64,000 nt of DNA from Yoonia sp. (GTDB lineage Bacteria; Pseudomonadota; Alphaproteobacteria; Rhodobacterales; Rhodobacteraceae), in NCBI RefSeq assembly GCF_018402175.1, contig NZ_JAGYJK010000009.1, positions 1-64,000 of the forward strand, written 5' to 3'. How positions within the stretch are numbered: the first letter of the stretch is position 1; each line of letters opens with the position of its first letter. The position numbers and the translations under genes are program-made. Positions 17,196-27,108 of the stretch are shown one piece after another. Below the pieces are notes generated by a model. The model was not told where the DNA came from. It worked only from the letters and a program-made list of their open reading frames with translations, and did no database searches.

Positions 17196-18712
17196 AGGGC
17201 GGCCTCTTTGAATTTGGTTTCATATTGCTTGCGCAGCGCCGCCTTCTGGACCTTGCCCATGTTGTTGCGCGGCAGTTCAGGCACGATGATATAGGCCTTG
17301 GGCTGCTTGTATCGGGCCAGTTTATCCTGCAACGCCTTTTCGATCTGGGCAATGTCAGGGGCCTGTTCGGTGGCAACCAGCACCGCAACAACCGCTTCGC
17401 CGAAATCCGCATGCGGCAGGCCGATCACGGCGCTTTCCAGTATCTGGGGCATGTCGTCCAGCACCAGCTCTACCTCTTTGGGATAGATGTTATAGCCGCC
17501 CGAAATGATCAGGTCCTTGGCGCGCCCGACGATATTGACATAGCCTTTGTCGTCGATCAGCCCCAGATCGCCTGTCATGAAGAACCCGTCAGACCGGAAT
17601 TCCGCGGCGGTTTTCTCGGGCATCTGCCAATACCCCTGAAAGACATTGGGGCCGCGCACCTCGATCATGCCAGTCTCGCCCTGCGGCAAGGCTGCGCCCG
17701 TTTCGGGATCGGCAATGCGCAAGTCCACCCCCGCAAGGGGCAGGCCCACGGTCCCTGCCCGCCGTTCGCCCTCATAAGGGTTGGAGGTCAGCATGTTCGT
17801 TTCGGTCATGCCATACCGTTCAAGGATGCGATGACCGGTCCGTTTTTCGAATTGCACATGGGTTTCCGCCAAAAGCGGGGCAGAACCAGAGATGAACAGT
17901 CGCATATGCGCGGTCAGGCTGGCCGTGAAACGCAGGTCATCCAGCAGCCGCGTATAGAATGTCGGCACGCCCATCATTGTCGTGGCCTGGGGCATCAGCC
18001 GGATCATGTCGTCCATGTTCAGGCCGGGCAGAAAGATCATCGTCCCCCCCGCCATCAGCGACACATTGGTGGCCACGAACAAGCCATGGGTGTGAAAGAT
18101 CGGCAAGGCATGCAGCAGCACATCCCTGTCGGTAAACTGCCATTCGCGGGTCAGCACCTGCGCGTTCGACAAAAGATTGCCATGGGTCAGCATCGCGCCC
18201 TTGGATCGCCCCGTGGTGCCAGATGTATACAAAAACGCGGCCAGATCATCGACATCGCGTGCAACAGGCGTGAAATCCGCACCTTGTGCCGCGACCAGAT
18301 CGGCAAAACTGCCGGACCCGTCAGCGTTCAGCACCATCAGTTGCGCATTATGGGCCTGTGCCACAGGTGTCAGCGCCCCGGCACGGCGGCCATCGGCGAC
18401 CAACATCTTGGGCGTGGCATTGCCCACGAAATAGTCGATCTCGGCCGGTGGATACGCCGTGTTCAAGGGCAGAAAAACCACCCCCGCCGCGACCGCCCCG
18501 CCATAGATCGCCAGCGCCATAGGCGATTTTTCGATCTGGACAGCGATGCGGTCTCCGGGCTGCAATCCGCTGGCCACCAATGCATTGGCAACGCGGTGGA
18601 CCATATCCAAGAATCCGCCGCCGCTGATCTGTGCGCCATCAGGCAAGATCAAGAAGGGGCGCGAGCGCCCGGCCTGTGGGGCAAAGAATACGTCATATAG
18701 CAGGTTGCTCAT
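17192..18712 (-). CDS. matB: Malonyl-CoA synthetase
   Basis: Adenylate-forming ligase converting malonate, ATP and CoA to malonyl-CoA. The 506-residue protein has the P-loop-like motif LYTSGTTGRSKG (about 161-172), ERYGMTET, FFMTGDLG and the C-terminal motif NNMGKVQKAAL with the catalytic lysine. It closely resembles MatB. Identification is strengthened by the neighbouring malonyl-CoA decarboxylase 16 bp upstream and the TRAP transporter in the same operon. Together MatB and MatA turn imported malonate into acetyl-CoA. Confidence 0.94.
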   Translation of the reverse strand: MSNLLYDVFFAPQAGRSRPFLILPDGAQISGGGFLDMVHRVANALVASGLQPGDRIAVQIEKSPMALAIYGGAVAAGVVFLPLNTAYPPAEIDYFVGNATPKMLVADGRRAGALTPVAQAHNAQLMVLNADGSGSFADLVAAQGADFTPVARDVDDLAAFLYTSGTTGRSKGAMLTHGNLLSNAQVLTREWQFTDRDVLLHALPIFHTHGLFVATNVSLMAGGTMIFLPGLNMDDMIRLMPQATTMMGVPTFYTRLLDDLRFTASLTAHMRLFISGSAPLLAETHVQFEKRTGHRILERYGMTETNMLTSNPYEGERRAGTVGLPLAGVDLRIADPETGAALPQGETGMIEVRGPNVFQGYWQMPEKTAAEFRSDGFFMTGDLGLIDDKGYVNIVGRAKDLIISGGYNIYPKEVELVLDDMPQILESAVIGLPHADFGEAVVAVLVATEQAPDIAQIEKALQDKLARYKQPKAYIIVPELPRNNMGKVQKAALRKQYETKFKEAAL

Positions 18713-18728
18713 CGGTCTTATCGTCCTT

Positions 18729-20005
18729 TTACTTCTGGTCCTTTGCCGCGACGGCCAGCGCTTTCACACTGCGTGCCGCTGCGATGGTTTTCTTACTCGC
18801 GAATGCCTCGTGGTTGCGTTCGACATTTGCGGGATCGTAAAGGTAATTTACCATGGCCCCATGCGATTGCTTTTGCCCCTTGCTGGACAGATCGGCAGCG
18901 GCATGGATTTCATGCAATTCCGCCCCATTGCCCAGATGAAACCGCGCTACGGGATCAAGCGGCTGTCCATCAGCGGCCTTTGCTTGCAACAAATAGCACG
19001 CCGCAACACGCCGCAGCGCCTCGGCATCGGCGGCTGTGTCTGGCAAGGGCTGCGCAGCATCACGCTGGGTATCCATCCAGCGGCACAGGCCGGGGATCGG
19101 TGACAGGGTGACAAAGGTTTTCAGGCCCGGTTCTTCGCGCCCCAGCACATCCACCACCTGTTTGATCAGTGAATTGCCAAACGAAATCCCCCGCAGTCCC
19201 GCCTGACAATTCGAAATCGAATAGAACACGGCGGTATTGACGTTGGACGGGGTCAAGGCGTGGCGGTCTTCGGCCAGCAGGGGCCGATGGCGCCCGGTAT
19301 CCCTTGGGTCAGCGCCACTTCGACAAAGATCAGCGGATCATCCGGCATGGACGGATGGAAAAAGGCAAAACAGCGCCGGTCCGGTGGCTCCAGCCTGCGA
19401 CGCAGATCGTCCCAGCTGTGGATCTCGTGGACAGCTTCATAGGCGATGATCTTTTCAAGGATATTCGCCGGGCTTTCCCAGCCGATCCTGCGCAGCACGA
19501 GAAAACCACGGTTGAACCATGACGCAAACAGGTGCTGGAAATCCAGATCGACACGCGCCAGATCCGGCTGTGCCTTGATCGCCTCCATCAGATCGACCCG
19601 CATTGCCACCAGATCGGCGGTGCCGCGTGGTGCCTGGTTGAGCCTGCGCAACAACTCCTGTCGCGGCGGTTCGGCCACATCCAGCAAGGCAGCCATGGTG
19701 CCGGCATCGGCCTTGTCGGCATAGGCTTGGGCCGCGGCGATCACGGCGGCAGGATCAAGGTCCATATCATCCGCCAGAAACCGGAAGAATGCGGCCTTTT
19801 CTTCCGTGTTGGCCTGACGGTAACGCATCAGCACCTCTGCCGCACATTTCATCCCCGATACTTCGCCCTGCCCCGACAGCAGCGCCCAACACAATGTGGT
19901 CAGTGGTTTGCCACTGGCCGTCACATCAGCCGCCGCCCGCCGTTCGAACAGCGTGCCCAGCAGATCACCCAACGCCCAGCTGCCAAGACCCCAAGAGCGC
20001 GCCAT
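18729..20005 (-). pseudogene. matA: Malonyl-CoA decarboxylase, interrupted by a frameshift
   Basis: Decarboxylates malonyl-CoA to acetyl-CoA. The first frame covers the helical N-terminal domain and the FAFFHPSMPDDPLIFVEVALTQGIPGAI segment. The second resumes with PLLAEDRHAL and the highly conserved FYSISNCQAGL, SFGNSLIKQVV and FVTLSPIPG motifs. The frame changes in the G-run at 19280-19283. Adding one base gives an uninterrupted 425-residue protein. The ATG at 20005 overlaps the dctM stop by one base (TGATG), so the genes are translationally coupled. All conserved motifs survive on both sides of the break, which argues for a read error over decay. Confidence 0.9.
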
Positions 20006-21318
20006 CAGACCGGCCCCATCACAAGGTCCGGCAGCCATGTCACAATCCCCGGGAAGAAGCAGAGGATGACAATCGCCAGCACCATGCACCCGACATAGGG
20101 CAGCGACCCCATCAAGATTTTCTTCAATGGAATATCCGGCGCAATCGAATTGATGACATAAAGGTTCAGACCCACCGGCGGTGATATCAGCCCGATCTCC
20201 ATATTGATGGTCAGGATCACGGCGAACCAATAGGGATCGAAATCAGCGGCAAGGATGATCGGCAGCAAAATGGGTGCGGCCATCAAGATCACGGCAACCG
20301 GTGGCAGAAAGAAGCCAGCGACCAACAGGAACAGGTTCACGATCCCCATCAACACCCAGCGGTTCACATCCAGATCGGAAATCCATGCCGCGATGGATTG
20401 GGTGATATAAAGCGATGACAACATATAGCTGAACACACCCGCAGCCCCAATGATGAACAGGATCATCACGGATTCCCGCGTGCTGTCGCTCAGGATGGTC
20501 CACAGCTTTTTGGGCGACCACAGCTTGTAGATGACCATCGCGATCACCAGACACAGCAGCGCACCAACCGCCGCTGTTTCAGACGGTGTCGCGATCCCGC
20601 CATACATCGCATAAAGCACGCCGATGATGATAATGATGAACGGAATGACGCGCGGCAGGATCTCCAGCTTTTGCTTCAGCGTATAGCTACGCTGTGCTAG
20701 CACCTCGGCAGAGCCAAAGCGCCATGTGTGGAAAATCGACCACGCCATGAACAGCCCGACCAGCATCAGTCCCGGCATCACACCAGCAAGAAAAAGTCGC
20801 CCAATGGATGTTTCGGTCGCAATGCCATAGACGATCATCGTCACCGAAGGCGGGATCAGGATACCCAGCGTTCCGCCTGCCGCGATTGACCCTGCTGCCA
20901 CCTCGTCGGGGTAGCCGCGCTTGCGCATCTCGGGGATGCCCATTTTTCCGATGGCAGCACAGGTCGCGGGGCTGGACCCAGACATTGCCGAAAACAGCGC
21001 GCAAGCACCCAAGTTCGACATCACCAACCCGCCCGGCACGCGCGTCAGCCAACGTTCAAGCGCCTCGTAAAGATCGGCACCCGCACGGGTTGATGAAATC
21101 GCAGCACCCATGATGATGAACATCGGAATAGACAAAAGCGCAAAGGAGTTCAGCTTGCCGAAAAATATCTCGGGCATCAATTCCAGCGATCGCATCCCAT
21201 CAAAGACCAGCAGGAACCCCGCCGACACGATCAACAGCCCCGAGGCGACAGACACGCCCGAAAACAACACGACAATGGTCATCACAGCGACCAAAAGACC
21301 CAGCGAAAGCGGTTCCAT
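20005..21318 (-). CDS. dctM: TRAP transporter large permease (DctM)
   Basis: 437-residue integral membrane subunit with about twelve hydrophobic segments. Family signatures include FSAMSGSSPATCAAIGKMGIPEM near residues 108-130 and GTLGILIPPSVTMIVYG near 150. It forms the ion-driven channel for a dicarboxylate together with DctQ. Co-transcribed with dctP and dctQ upstream and matAB downstream, so malonate is the inferred substrate. It overlaps dctQ (TAATG) and matA (TGATG). Confidence 0.94.
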   Translation of the reverse strand: MEPLSLGLLVAVMTIVVLFSGVSVASGLLIVSAGFLLVFDGMRSLELMPEIFFGKLNSFALLSIPMFIIMGAAISSTRAGADLYEALERWLTRVPGGLVMSNLGACALFSAMSGSSPATCAAIGKMGIPEMRKRGYPDEVAAGSIAAGGTLGILIPPSVTMIVYGIATETSIGRLFLAGVMPGLMLVGLFMAWSIFHTWRFGSAEVLAQRSYTLKQKLEILPRVIPFIIIIIGVLYAMYGGIATPSETAAVGALLCLVIAMVIYKLWSPKKLWTILSDSTRESVMILFIIGAAGVFSYMLSSLYITQSIAAWISDLDVNRWVLMGIVNLFLLVAGFFLPPVAVILMAAPILLPIILAADFDPYWFAVILTINMEIGLISPPVGLNLYVINSIAPDIPLKKILMGSLPYVGCMVLAIVILCFFPGIVTWLPDLVMGPV

Positions 21319-21866
21319 TAATTGTCCTCCAGACCGAAGGGGCGATCAACACCCAGCACAAGTGCTGCGAAATCCGCCAGCAATTGCAAAAGATAAATGC
21401 CAAAACCCAGCGGCAGCGCCAGATAGGGTATCCAAAGCGGCGGTGCCCAGACAGTTTCGGACCGCCACCCGCGTTCCCAGGCAAAATGCCAGTTTTCTAT
21501 CGAGAAAAACAAAATGACACCGACCACGGACATGGTCATCAACAAGACGAAACCCGCCAGATATTTGCGCGCCCGGCCCTTGACCAAGATCGGTATCAGG
21601 TCAACGTTGACATGTCCGCGCAGGCTTTGGACATAGGGCAGGCCCAAAAGAGTGGCACCGACCATCAGATAGATCACGGCTTCGGTCTGCCAGATCGTGG
21701 AGCTTTCCAACACGAAACGGATAAAGATCATCTGACAGGTGATCAGGACAGAGGCGAGGATCATCAGCGCCGAAATCCAGCCGCAGACCGTCGATAATTT
21801 GTGGATCAGGCGCAAAATTGTATAGTCACCCGTGTTAATGGCACGGGTATTGGGCATGGTTGCCAT
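21318..21866 (-). CDS. dctQ: TRAP transporter small permease (DctQ)
   Basis: 182-residue membrane protein with four predicted helices, as usual for DctQ. The pattern RFVLESSTIWQTEAVIYLMVGATLLG and the short VQSLRGHVNVDLIP segment fit the family. It partners with DctM. Start ATG at 21866; the stop overlaps the dctM start. It is separated from dctP by a 90-bp gap that holds a stable stem-loop. Confidence 0.92.
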   Translation of the reverse strand: MATMPNTRAINTGDYTILRLIHKLSTVCGWISALMILASVLITCQMIFIRFVLESSTIWQTEAVIYLMVGATLLGLPYVQSLRGHVNVDLIPILVKGRARKYLAGFVLLMTMSVVGVILFFSIENWHFAWERGWRSETVWAPPLWIPYLALPLGFGIYLLQLLADFAALVLGVDRPFGLEDN

Positions 21867-21901
21867 GGCACAGGCTCCGGTGCTTGGGGTTTGAAGGGTG
21901 T

Positions 21902-21935
21902 GGGTAGGCCGACCGACATTTCGGTTGGCCCACCC
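21902..21935 (-). other. Intercistronic stem-loop between dctP and dctQ
   Basis: A 15-bp near-perfect inverted repeat (one G-U wobble and one mismatch) with a four-base loop lies directly after dctP. Without a T-tract it is better read as an mRNA-stabilising or attenuating hairpin than as a full terminator. Such hairpins often keep binding-protein transcripts in excess over the permeases. Confidence 0.65.
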
Positions 21936-21956
21936 GTTAGCCTAGGGGTTGCGAGA

Positions 21957-22946
21957 TCACTCTACCGCCAGCGCCATATCAAGCAGCGCCTGCCCGTTTG
22001 GCACATTGTCGACGAAGGACTTGTAAGAACTGGTTTTAGCCAGTTCCAGCCAGGCGTTGAAATCATCCTGTGTCATTTGCGCAATCTCGACACCGGCAGC
22101 TTCGAATACGGCGACGGATGCCGCATCTTCGGCCTTGGCTTCGGCAAGATAGAAAGCCTCGGCCCGCGCCGCCGCTTCTGTCAGCGCTGCTTTTTGCGCG
22201 TCATTCAGCCCGTCAAAGGTCGACTTGTTCATCAGGACAGGCTGATACATGAACCACAACGCGACATCGCCGGCGGGGGTATAACAGCTGACCTGCTCTT
22301 GCAGACGGAACGACGCAAAAGACGACGACGACGTATTCACAGCCTGCAGCACGCCGGTTTGCATCGCATTGTAAATCTCGGACGATGCCATCGACGAAAT
22401 CGACGCGCCCGCGGCAGCCAGCATTTCCTCGAATGACTTGCCCGCAGCGCGGGTGCTCATACCATTGACATGTTCAGGACGGGTGATGCAGGCGCCGGTG
22501 CTGGCAAAGCCGCCTGCAAGATAGCCGTGTACCAAAACCATGATGTCATCTTCGGCAAGCAGGTTTTCGATCTCTGCCATGAAGGGGCTTTGGTTCAGCC
22601 GCGCCGCATGGTCGTGGTTCTTCACCATGCCCGGCATCAAGGTCAGGTTATATTCACCACGCTGGCCGCCAGAATATGACAGCGGATAAACGATCATGTC
22701 CACCTGACCGCGCGACAAAGGGTTGTACTGCTCGCGCGCTTTCAACAACGATTCGGACGGAAAAATCCTGATGTCCAGATCAACGCCGGCAGCAGCGACA
22801 TCGGTCGCAATCATTTCAGCTACTTTGTGGCGTACATCGCCAACGGACCATTGATGCGACAGGCGTAGTTCCACTGCGCTAGCTGCAGAAATGCCCATCC
22901 CAAAAACGGCGATTGCCGCAGCAGCGGCATACGTTCGAATTGTCAT
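21957..22946 (-). CDS. dctP: TRAP transporter substrate-binding protein (DctP)
   Basis: Periplasmic solute receptor of 329 residues. A Sec signal peptide (AAAAAIAVFGMGISAASA, cleavage before VELRLSHQW) is followed by a DctP-fold domain. The segment GLNDAQKAALTEAAARAEAFYLAEAKAED is typical of the C-terminal helix region. A GGGAGGA ribosome-binding site lies 5 nt before the ATG. First gene of the malonate operon, reading away from matR. Malonate as ligand is inferred from matA/matB. Confidence 0.93.
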   Translation of the reverse strand: MTIRTYAAAAAIAVFGMGISAASAVELRLSHQWSVGDVRHKVAEMIATDVAAAGVDLDIRIFPSESLLKAREQYNPLSRGQVDMIVYPLSYSGGQRGEYNLTLMPGMVKNHDHAARLNQSPFMAEIENLLAEDDIMVLVHGYLAGGFASTGACITRPEHVNGMSTRAAGKSFEEMLAAAGASISSMASSEIYNAMQTGVLQAVNTSSSSFASFRLQEQVSCYTPAGDVALWFMYQPVLMNKSTFDGLNDAQKAALTEAAARAEAFYLAEAKAEDAASVAVFEAAGVEIAQMTQDDFNAWLELAKTSSYKSFVDNVPNGQALLDMALAVE

Positions 22947-23029
22947 TATATCCTCCCAGATAACTGCGCTGCGGGCTTTTTAACCGCAACAACCGTGATG
23001 CTGCGCGGCTATGCATTCAATGTCAAACG

Positions 23030-23043
23030 TTTTGTATACAAAA
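23030..23043. promoter_or_regulatory. Palindromic operator, probable MatR site
   Basis: The perfect 14-bp palindrome TTTTGTATACAAAA lies in the divergent region between dctP and the GntR-family regulator gene. Its TGTATACA core matches the style of FadR/FCD-type GntR operators. The position, 42 bp before the regulator ATG and 84 bp before dctP, suits control of both directions. Confidence 0.75.
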
Positions 23044-23084
23044 AACCATTGCCCGGACCGTGATCTAAGGATACCTATGCCAGC

Positions 23085-23774
23085 ATGAATACCCGACTGG
23101 CCGACCATGTCCGCGAAGCGCTGGAGCAGATGATCGTGACAGGCGATTTCGCCGATGGCGAGCGCCTTGACGAAATCCGTCTGGCAGAGCGTTTCAACGT
23201 GTCGCGCACCCCGCTGCGCGAAGCGTTTCAGGCGCTGGCCGCGTCAGGGCTGGTGCAATTGTTACCGCGCCGCGGCGCCTTTGTGCGCCACCCTGCCTTT
23301 CACGAAATCATCGAGATGTTCGAAGTGATGGCAGAATTGGAAGCTGTCTGCGGACGCCTCGCCGCGCGCCGCGTCACACCACAGACGCTTCAACAGATCA
23401 AAGCCACCGTGATCGCCTGCGAATGCGCCGCTCATGCAGGTGACAGCGACGGATACTACCGCGAGAATGAACATTTCCATCAGTTGGTTTATATCGCCTC
23501 GGGCAACGATTTCCTGGCCAACGAAGCACAGCGGCTGCACAAGCGCCTGCAGCCTTTCCGGCGGATGCAATTGCGGGTGCGCGGCCGCATGATACAGTCG
23601 CTGTCCGAACACCGTCTGATTTTAACAGCATTGGAAACCGGCGACAGCACGGCCGCAGAAACAGTTCTGCGCGAACATGTCGCCGTGCAGGGCAGCAAAT
23701 TCAATGACCTGATGGCAAGCTACAAGCAATCAAACTTGCGCGCACATTCTCAGCTTATCAGCATGCGAGAGTAG
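23085..23774 (+). CDS. matR: GntR family regulator, FCD subgroup (MatR-like)
   Basis: 229-residue regulator with an N-terminal winged HTH (LDEIRLAERFNVSRTPLREAFQAL) and a C-terminal all-helical FCD ligand-binding domain. The likely metal/ligand residues lie in ENEHFHQLVYIASGN and SEHRLILTAL. Known malonate operons in rhizobia are controlled by a GntR protein, MatR. Divergent placement next to dctPQM-matAB and the palindrome at 23030 supports the same role here. It probably represses both itself and the operon until malonate or malonyl-CoA is present. Confidence 0.88.
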   Translation: MNTRLADHVREALEQMIVTGDFADGERLDEIRLAERFNVSRTPLREAFQALAASGLVQLLPRRGAFVRHPAFHEIIEMFEVMAELEAVCGRLAARRVTPQTLQQIKATVIACECAAHAGDSDGYYRENEHFHQLVYIASGNDFLANEAQRLHKRLQPFRRMQLRVRGRMIQSLSEHRLILTALETGDSTAAETVLREHVAVQGSKFNDLMASYKQSNLRAHSQLISMRE

Positions 23775-23946
23775 TTGCCCGATCATTACCGCCAGCTGCG
23801 CAGAAACTGACTGACCGACGGCTCGCCTATCGCAAATGATCCATTATCCAGCCTGATCATTGACTTACTGCTAAAGAATGTACCCCGCCGGCCGTTCCTA
23901 TCTGAACAACCAAGTCGTTCAGTTATGTTCGCGCGTGAGGTTCAAC

Positions 23947-24864
23947 ATGCTACCCGTACAACTGCGACTGATGCAGATACTTGAAAAGACCAAAGATAAC
24001 GATCGTATCAGCCGACAATGCGACCTGCTGATCGTGACGATGGTTCTTTTGAATATCACGGCTGTGATCCTCGAAAGCTTTTCGGCGATGTATGAGGTGT
24101 ACAGCGCCTGGTTTCATGGATTTGAAATTTTCAGTATCGCGTTCTTTAGCATAGAATATTTGCTTCGGCTTTGGGCCAACGGGGCGCGGTATCCTGACAG
24201 CCCCTCGCGCGGGCTTCGCAAATATGCATTCAGCTTTTATGGGCTGGTTGATCTGCTTGCGATCCTGCCGTTTTATCTGCAACTGCTGATGCCCGGGCTC
24301 GACCTGCGCATATTGCGGGTTCTGCGTCTTTTTCGGCTATTGAAACTGTCGCATTATTCCTCGGCGATCGAGGATTTGATGCAGGCCATCTATGACGAAC
24401 GACGCGCCTTCGGAGCTGTGGGATACATTCTGGCCATCGTCATCATCTTTACCTCCGCGCTCATGTATTATGCCGAAGGGGATGCACAGCCCGACAAGCT
24501 GTCATCCATTCCTGCCGCGATGTACTGGTCCGTGATTTCATTGACCACGGTCGGCTATGGCGATGTGTCGCCTGTCACGCCAATCGGCAAAGTCATTTCG
24601 ATGCTGACCGCGTTCATGGGTGTCGCCACCGTCGCGCTTTTCACAGGGATCATGGCAAGCTCTTTCAACAAGCAACTGGTCCGCAGAAAAGTCATCTATG
24701 AACAAGAATTGCGCAAAGCGTTCGCAGACGGCGTCATTTCCAAAGACGAGGAGGCCCTTTTGGAAGCGCTTAAAACACGCTTTGACTTGACCGATGAACT
24801 TGCCGCGTCGCTGCGCGACAGTATCAAATCCGAAACAGACCGCACAACGACCACCCCCGATTAA
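23947..24864 (+). CDS. Voltage-gated potassium channel
   Basis: 305-residue six-helix ion channel. A regularly spaced basic S4 voltage sensor (RILRVLRLFRLLKL, about 121-134) is followed by a pore helix and the K+ selectivity filter TVGYGD (about 201-206), then S6. The cytosolic C-terminus is short and probably helical. The start at 23947 is preferred because of a TGAGG ribosome-binding site; an in-frame ATG at 23878 would add 23 residues with a poor site. It probably sets membrane potential or K+ flux. Convergent with the subtilase gene. Confidence 0.92.
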   Translation: MLPVQLRLMQILEKTKDNDRISRQCDLLIVTMVLLNITAVILESFSAMYEVYSAWFHGFEIFSIAFFSIEYLLRLWANGARYPDSPSRGLRKYAFSFYGLVDLLAILPFYLQLLMPGLDLRILRVLRLFRLLKLSHYSSAIEDLMQAIYDERRAFGAVGYILAIVIIFTSALMYYAEGDAQPDKLSSIPAAMYWSVISLTTVGYGDVSPVTPIGKVISMLTAFMGVATVALFTGIMASSFNKQLVRRKVIYEQELRKAFADGVISKDEEALLEALKTRFDLTDELAASLRDSIKSETDRTTTTPD

Positions 24865-24882
24865 GCCCCTTTCGTGCTGGTC

Positions 24883-27108
24883 TCAGAACCCGAATTGCAG
24901 ACCGACAAAGCCCGACAGCACATCCTGGCCCGTGATGTTGCCATCGTTGCGGCTGTACATCATGCCAAGGCTCAGATCGCCGGACCGTGACACAGGGACA
25001 CGGTATTCAAAGCCAAGATCGCGTTGACGCGCCGCCGGCGCAAGACCGATGTCATGGCTGACAAAACCAATCTCGTTGCCTGACATCTGGACCGGCAGAT
25101 CCAGTCTTGCCGATCCCTGCGTGACTGCGATGGGCTGACGGGCGAAAACGCACAGCACATCGCCATTGGTGCCGACATCGGCCCGCGCGACCGACAGGCC
25201 GACGCGGTCATAGACCAGCGTGCTGACATCACCCAAGACGCCCGCCCCTTGCCCCGCGGAAACCCCGATTTCGGCACTGATCCGTAGCGCCATATCCGCC
25301 GCAAGCGGAGTGGCGACATCCAGATGCAGCGCATGTGTGACTGATCTAATGTCGCCCACGCCCTGCGGTGCGCCGATGCCCAGGATCGACCCGTCGGCCT
25401 GCATCATCGTGAACCCGACCTGCGCCTGCGCCTGCCCCAGATCAAAGCTCTGGTTTAGCGCAAGCCCTGCCATCGCGTCCCCCATCAGGACGGCAGCGCG
25501 AAAATCGCCACCGGGTCCTGTCAACGCCACCGCGTCGCCGCCCAGCAGATCGGCACCCGTTGCGTCATGCCAGCCGGTCCCGTCGTCCGCCACTGCGTTT
25601 CCACCCCGGATCGCCGCATGCATCGCCCGTCGGTCCGCGCCCATGTCGCTGCGCAATCCCGCCATCAGTGCCAGCGCGGCAGGGTCTGCACGGGGCGCAG
25701 CCGCCGCAAGAACCGAACCCGCAACCATGAAATGGCCATGCATCTGATCTGTTGTCACGATGTTCACAGCCGCCAGCGATTGCGCCAGACTATCGCCGAC
25801 AGCCGCACCAGCCACGATCGCGGCGCTGCCCAGATCGACACTGCCGCCATCCGCCAGCGGCACCACCGCCTGCCCGATCGGCAGCAAGGCCGCCCTGAGG
25901 TCAAGAAACCCATGCCCGAATTCAGCGTTGTACCCATGCGTGATACCGGGCGCAAAAGTGACCACGCCATCATGGGCAAAGAACCTGTTGTCGGCAGTGA
26001 CCAGCAGCCTGTCGCGCAATTGCGCAGCGGTCAGGTCGGGGAAAGCCTCGGCCAACAGCGCGATGGACCCAGCGACCTGTGGTGCGGCAAAGGATGCGCC
26101 GACGCCGATGGCATAGCCGCTATCGTGCCATTCGGTGGCGACCTTGATCTGCCCGTTCGCCGCCATGCAGAACCGCGCGGTTTCAAGGCAGGCCGTCGAG
26201 ATGCGGACAGCACTGGTGACGCCCGCGTCGTTAAAGGTGGGGATCGCATTGATGACACTGATCCAGCTACTTTCAAGATCGGGCGCGCCCAGCGGCAAGG
26301 CCGCCATCAGGCTCGCGCTATCGGCACGGTAATCGTTTTGCAGCGCAAAGACGATGACACCATCAGCCGCAAATGTCCGCAGGCCGCTGATATAGGTTTG
26401 CGTGTTGCGCACGAAGGCCGCGACATCGGTACTGCGGACGGTCGCGTCTCTTATCCCCCATGAATTATTCGAGGCAATCGCGCCGATACTGGCCGCATCG
26501 CGCATATGGTTGCCAAGCGTGCGCCAGTTCACCCCGGCGTTGTAATTCAAATGTCCCTGATGCAGATCCGCCCCCGGCGCAAAGCCAAGCGTGCCGCCGC
26601 CCTGCCCGTTGCCCACCATGACAGAGGCGACCGCCGTGCCGTGAAACTCGCCCGCTGTCGGGGGCTGGCCGGAGCTATAGATCGCCTTGCCCGCGAATTG
26701 ATCATGCGACAAACGAACGCCACTGTCGATCAGCGACACGATCTGACCTGCCCCGGTCAACCCTGTGGACAGCGCATAATCAAGCCGCGCCGCAGCAAGC
26801 GGGGTCGCCGTGACCATCGCACCGAACCCGCCATAGACGGGGTGATCCCTGACGCTGAGATTGAAACGGAACGTATTCGCAACATAGCCCGGCAACGCAC
26901 GGATCGCGCCCAGCGCGGCCTGATCGAACTCCGTCACGAAATAGCGGTTCCAGGGAAACGGATCCCCGCCCACCGTCGGGCCGATATCATCAAGCGGGCG
27001 GCTGACAGGCGGGATGATCGAGACGTCCAGTTGATTGTCGGTTGACATGTCGTCTGGATGGCAGGCCGCAAATACGAGCAGCGACACAACGCAAAGCGCA
27101 TTTTTCAT
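24883..27108 (-). CDS. Lipidated S8 subtilisin-like protease with beta-rich C-terminal domain
   Basis: 741-residue predicted serine protease. The N-terminus is a lipoprotein signal with lipobox FAAC (Cys16). The catalytic triad is visible as D128 (SLIDSGV), H156 (EFHGTAVASV) and S339 (GVGASFAAPQVAG); the Ser motif has GAS where GTS is usual. After the S8 domain there are about 300 residues with alternating beta-strand patterns. The protein ends in a Phe-terminated strand (GLQFGF), resembling an autotransporter barrel. A combined lipid anchor and barrel-like tail is unusual. AGGA precedes the ATG at 27108. Confidence 0.82.
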   Translation of the reverse strand: MKNALCVVSLLVFAACHPDDMSTDNQLDVSIIPPVSRPLDDIGPTVGGDPFPWNRYFVTEFDQAALGAIRALPGYVANTFRFNLSVRDHPVYGGFGAMVTATPLAAARLDYALSTGLTGAGQIVSLIDSGVRLSHDQFAGKAIYSSGQPPTAGEFHGTAVASVMVGNGQGGGTLGFAPGADLHQGHLNYNAGVNWRTLGNHMRDAASIGAIASNNSWGIRDATVRSTDVAAFVRNTQTYISGLRTFAADGVIVFALQNDYRADSASLMAALPLGAPDLESSWISVINAIPTFNDAGVTSAVRISTACLETARFCMAANGQIKVATEWHDSGYAIGVGASFAAPQVAGSIALLAEAFPDLTAAQLRDRLLVTADNRFFAHDGVVTFAPGITHGYNAEFGHGFLDLRAALLPIGQAVVPLADGGSVDLGSAAIVAGAAVGDSLAQSLAAVNIVTTDQMHGHFMVAGSVLAAAAPRADPAALALMAGLRSDMGADRRAMHAAIRGGNAVADDGTGWHDATGADLLGGDAVALTGPGGDFRAAVLMGDAMAGLALNQSFDLGQAQAQVGFTMMQADGSILGIGAPQGVGDIRSVTHALHLDVATPLAADMALRISAEIGVSAGQGAGVLGDVSTLVYDRVGLSVARADVGTNGDVLCVFARQPIAVTQGSARLDLPVQMSGNEIGFVSHDIGLAPAARQRDLGFEYRVPVSRSGDLSLGMMYSRNDGNITGQDVLSGFVGLQFGF

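Noticed and set aside
17225-18700. Plus-strand open frame of about 491 codons opposite matB
   Set aside because: Composition is His/Gln/Arg-rich and matches nothing; matB on the minus strand has all catalytic motifs.
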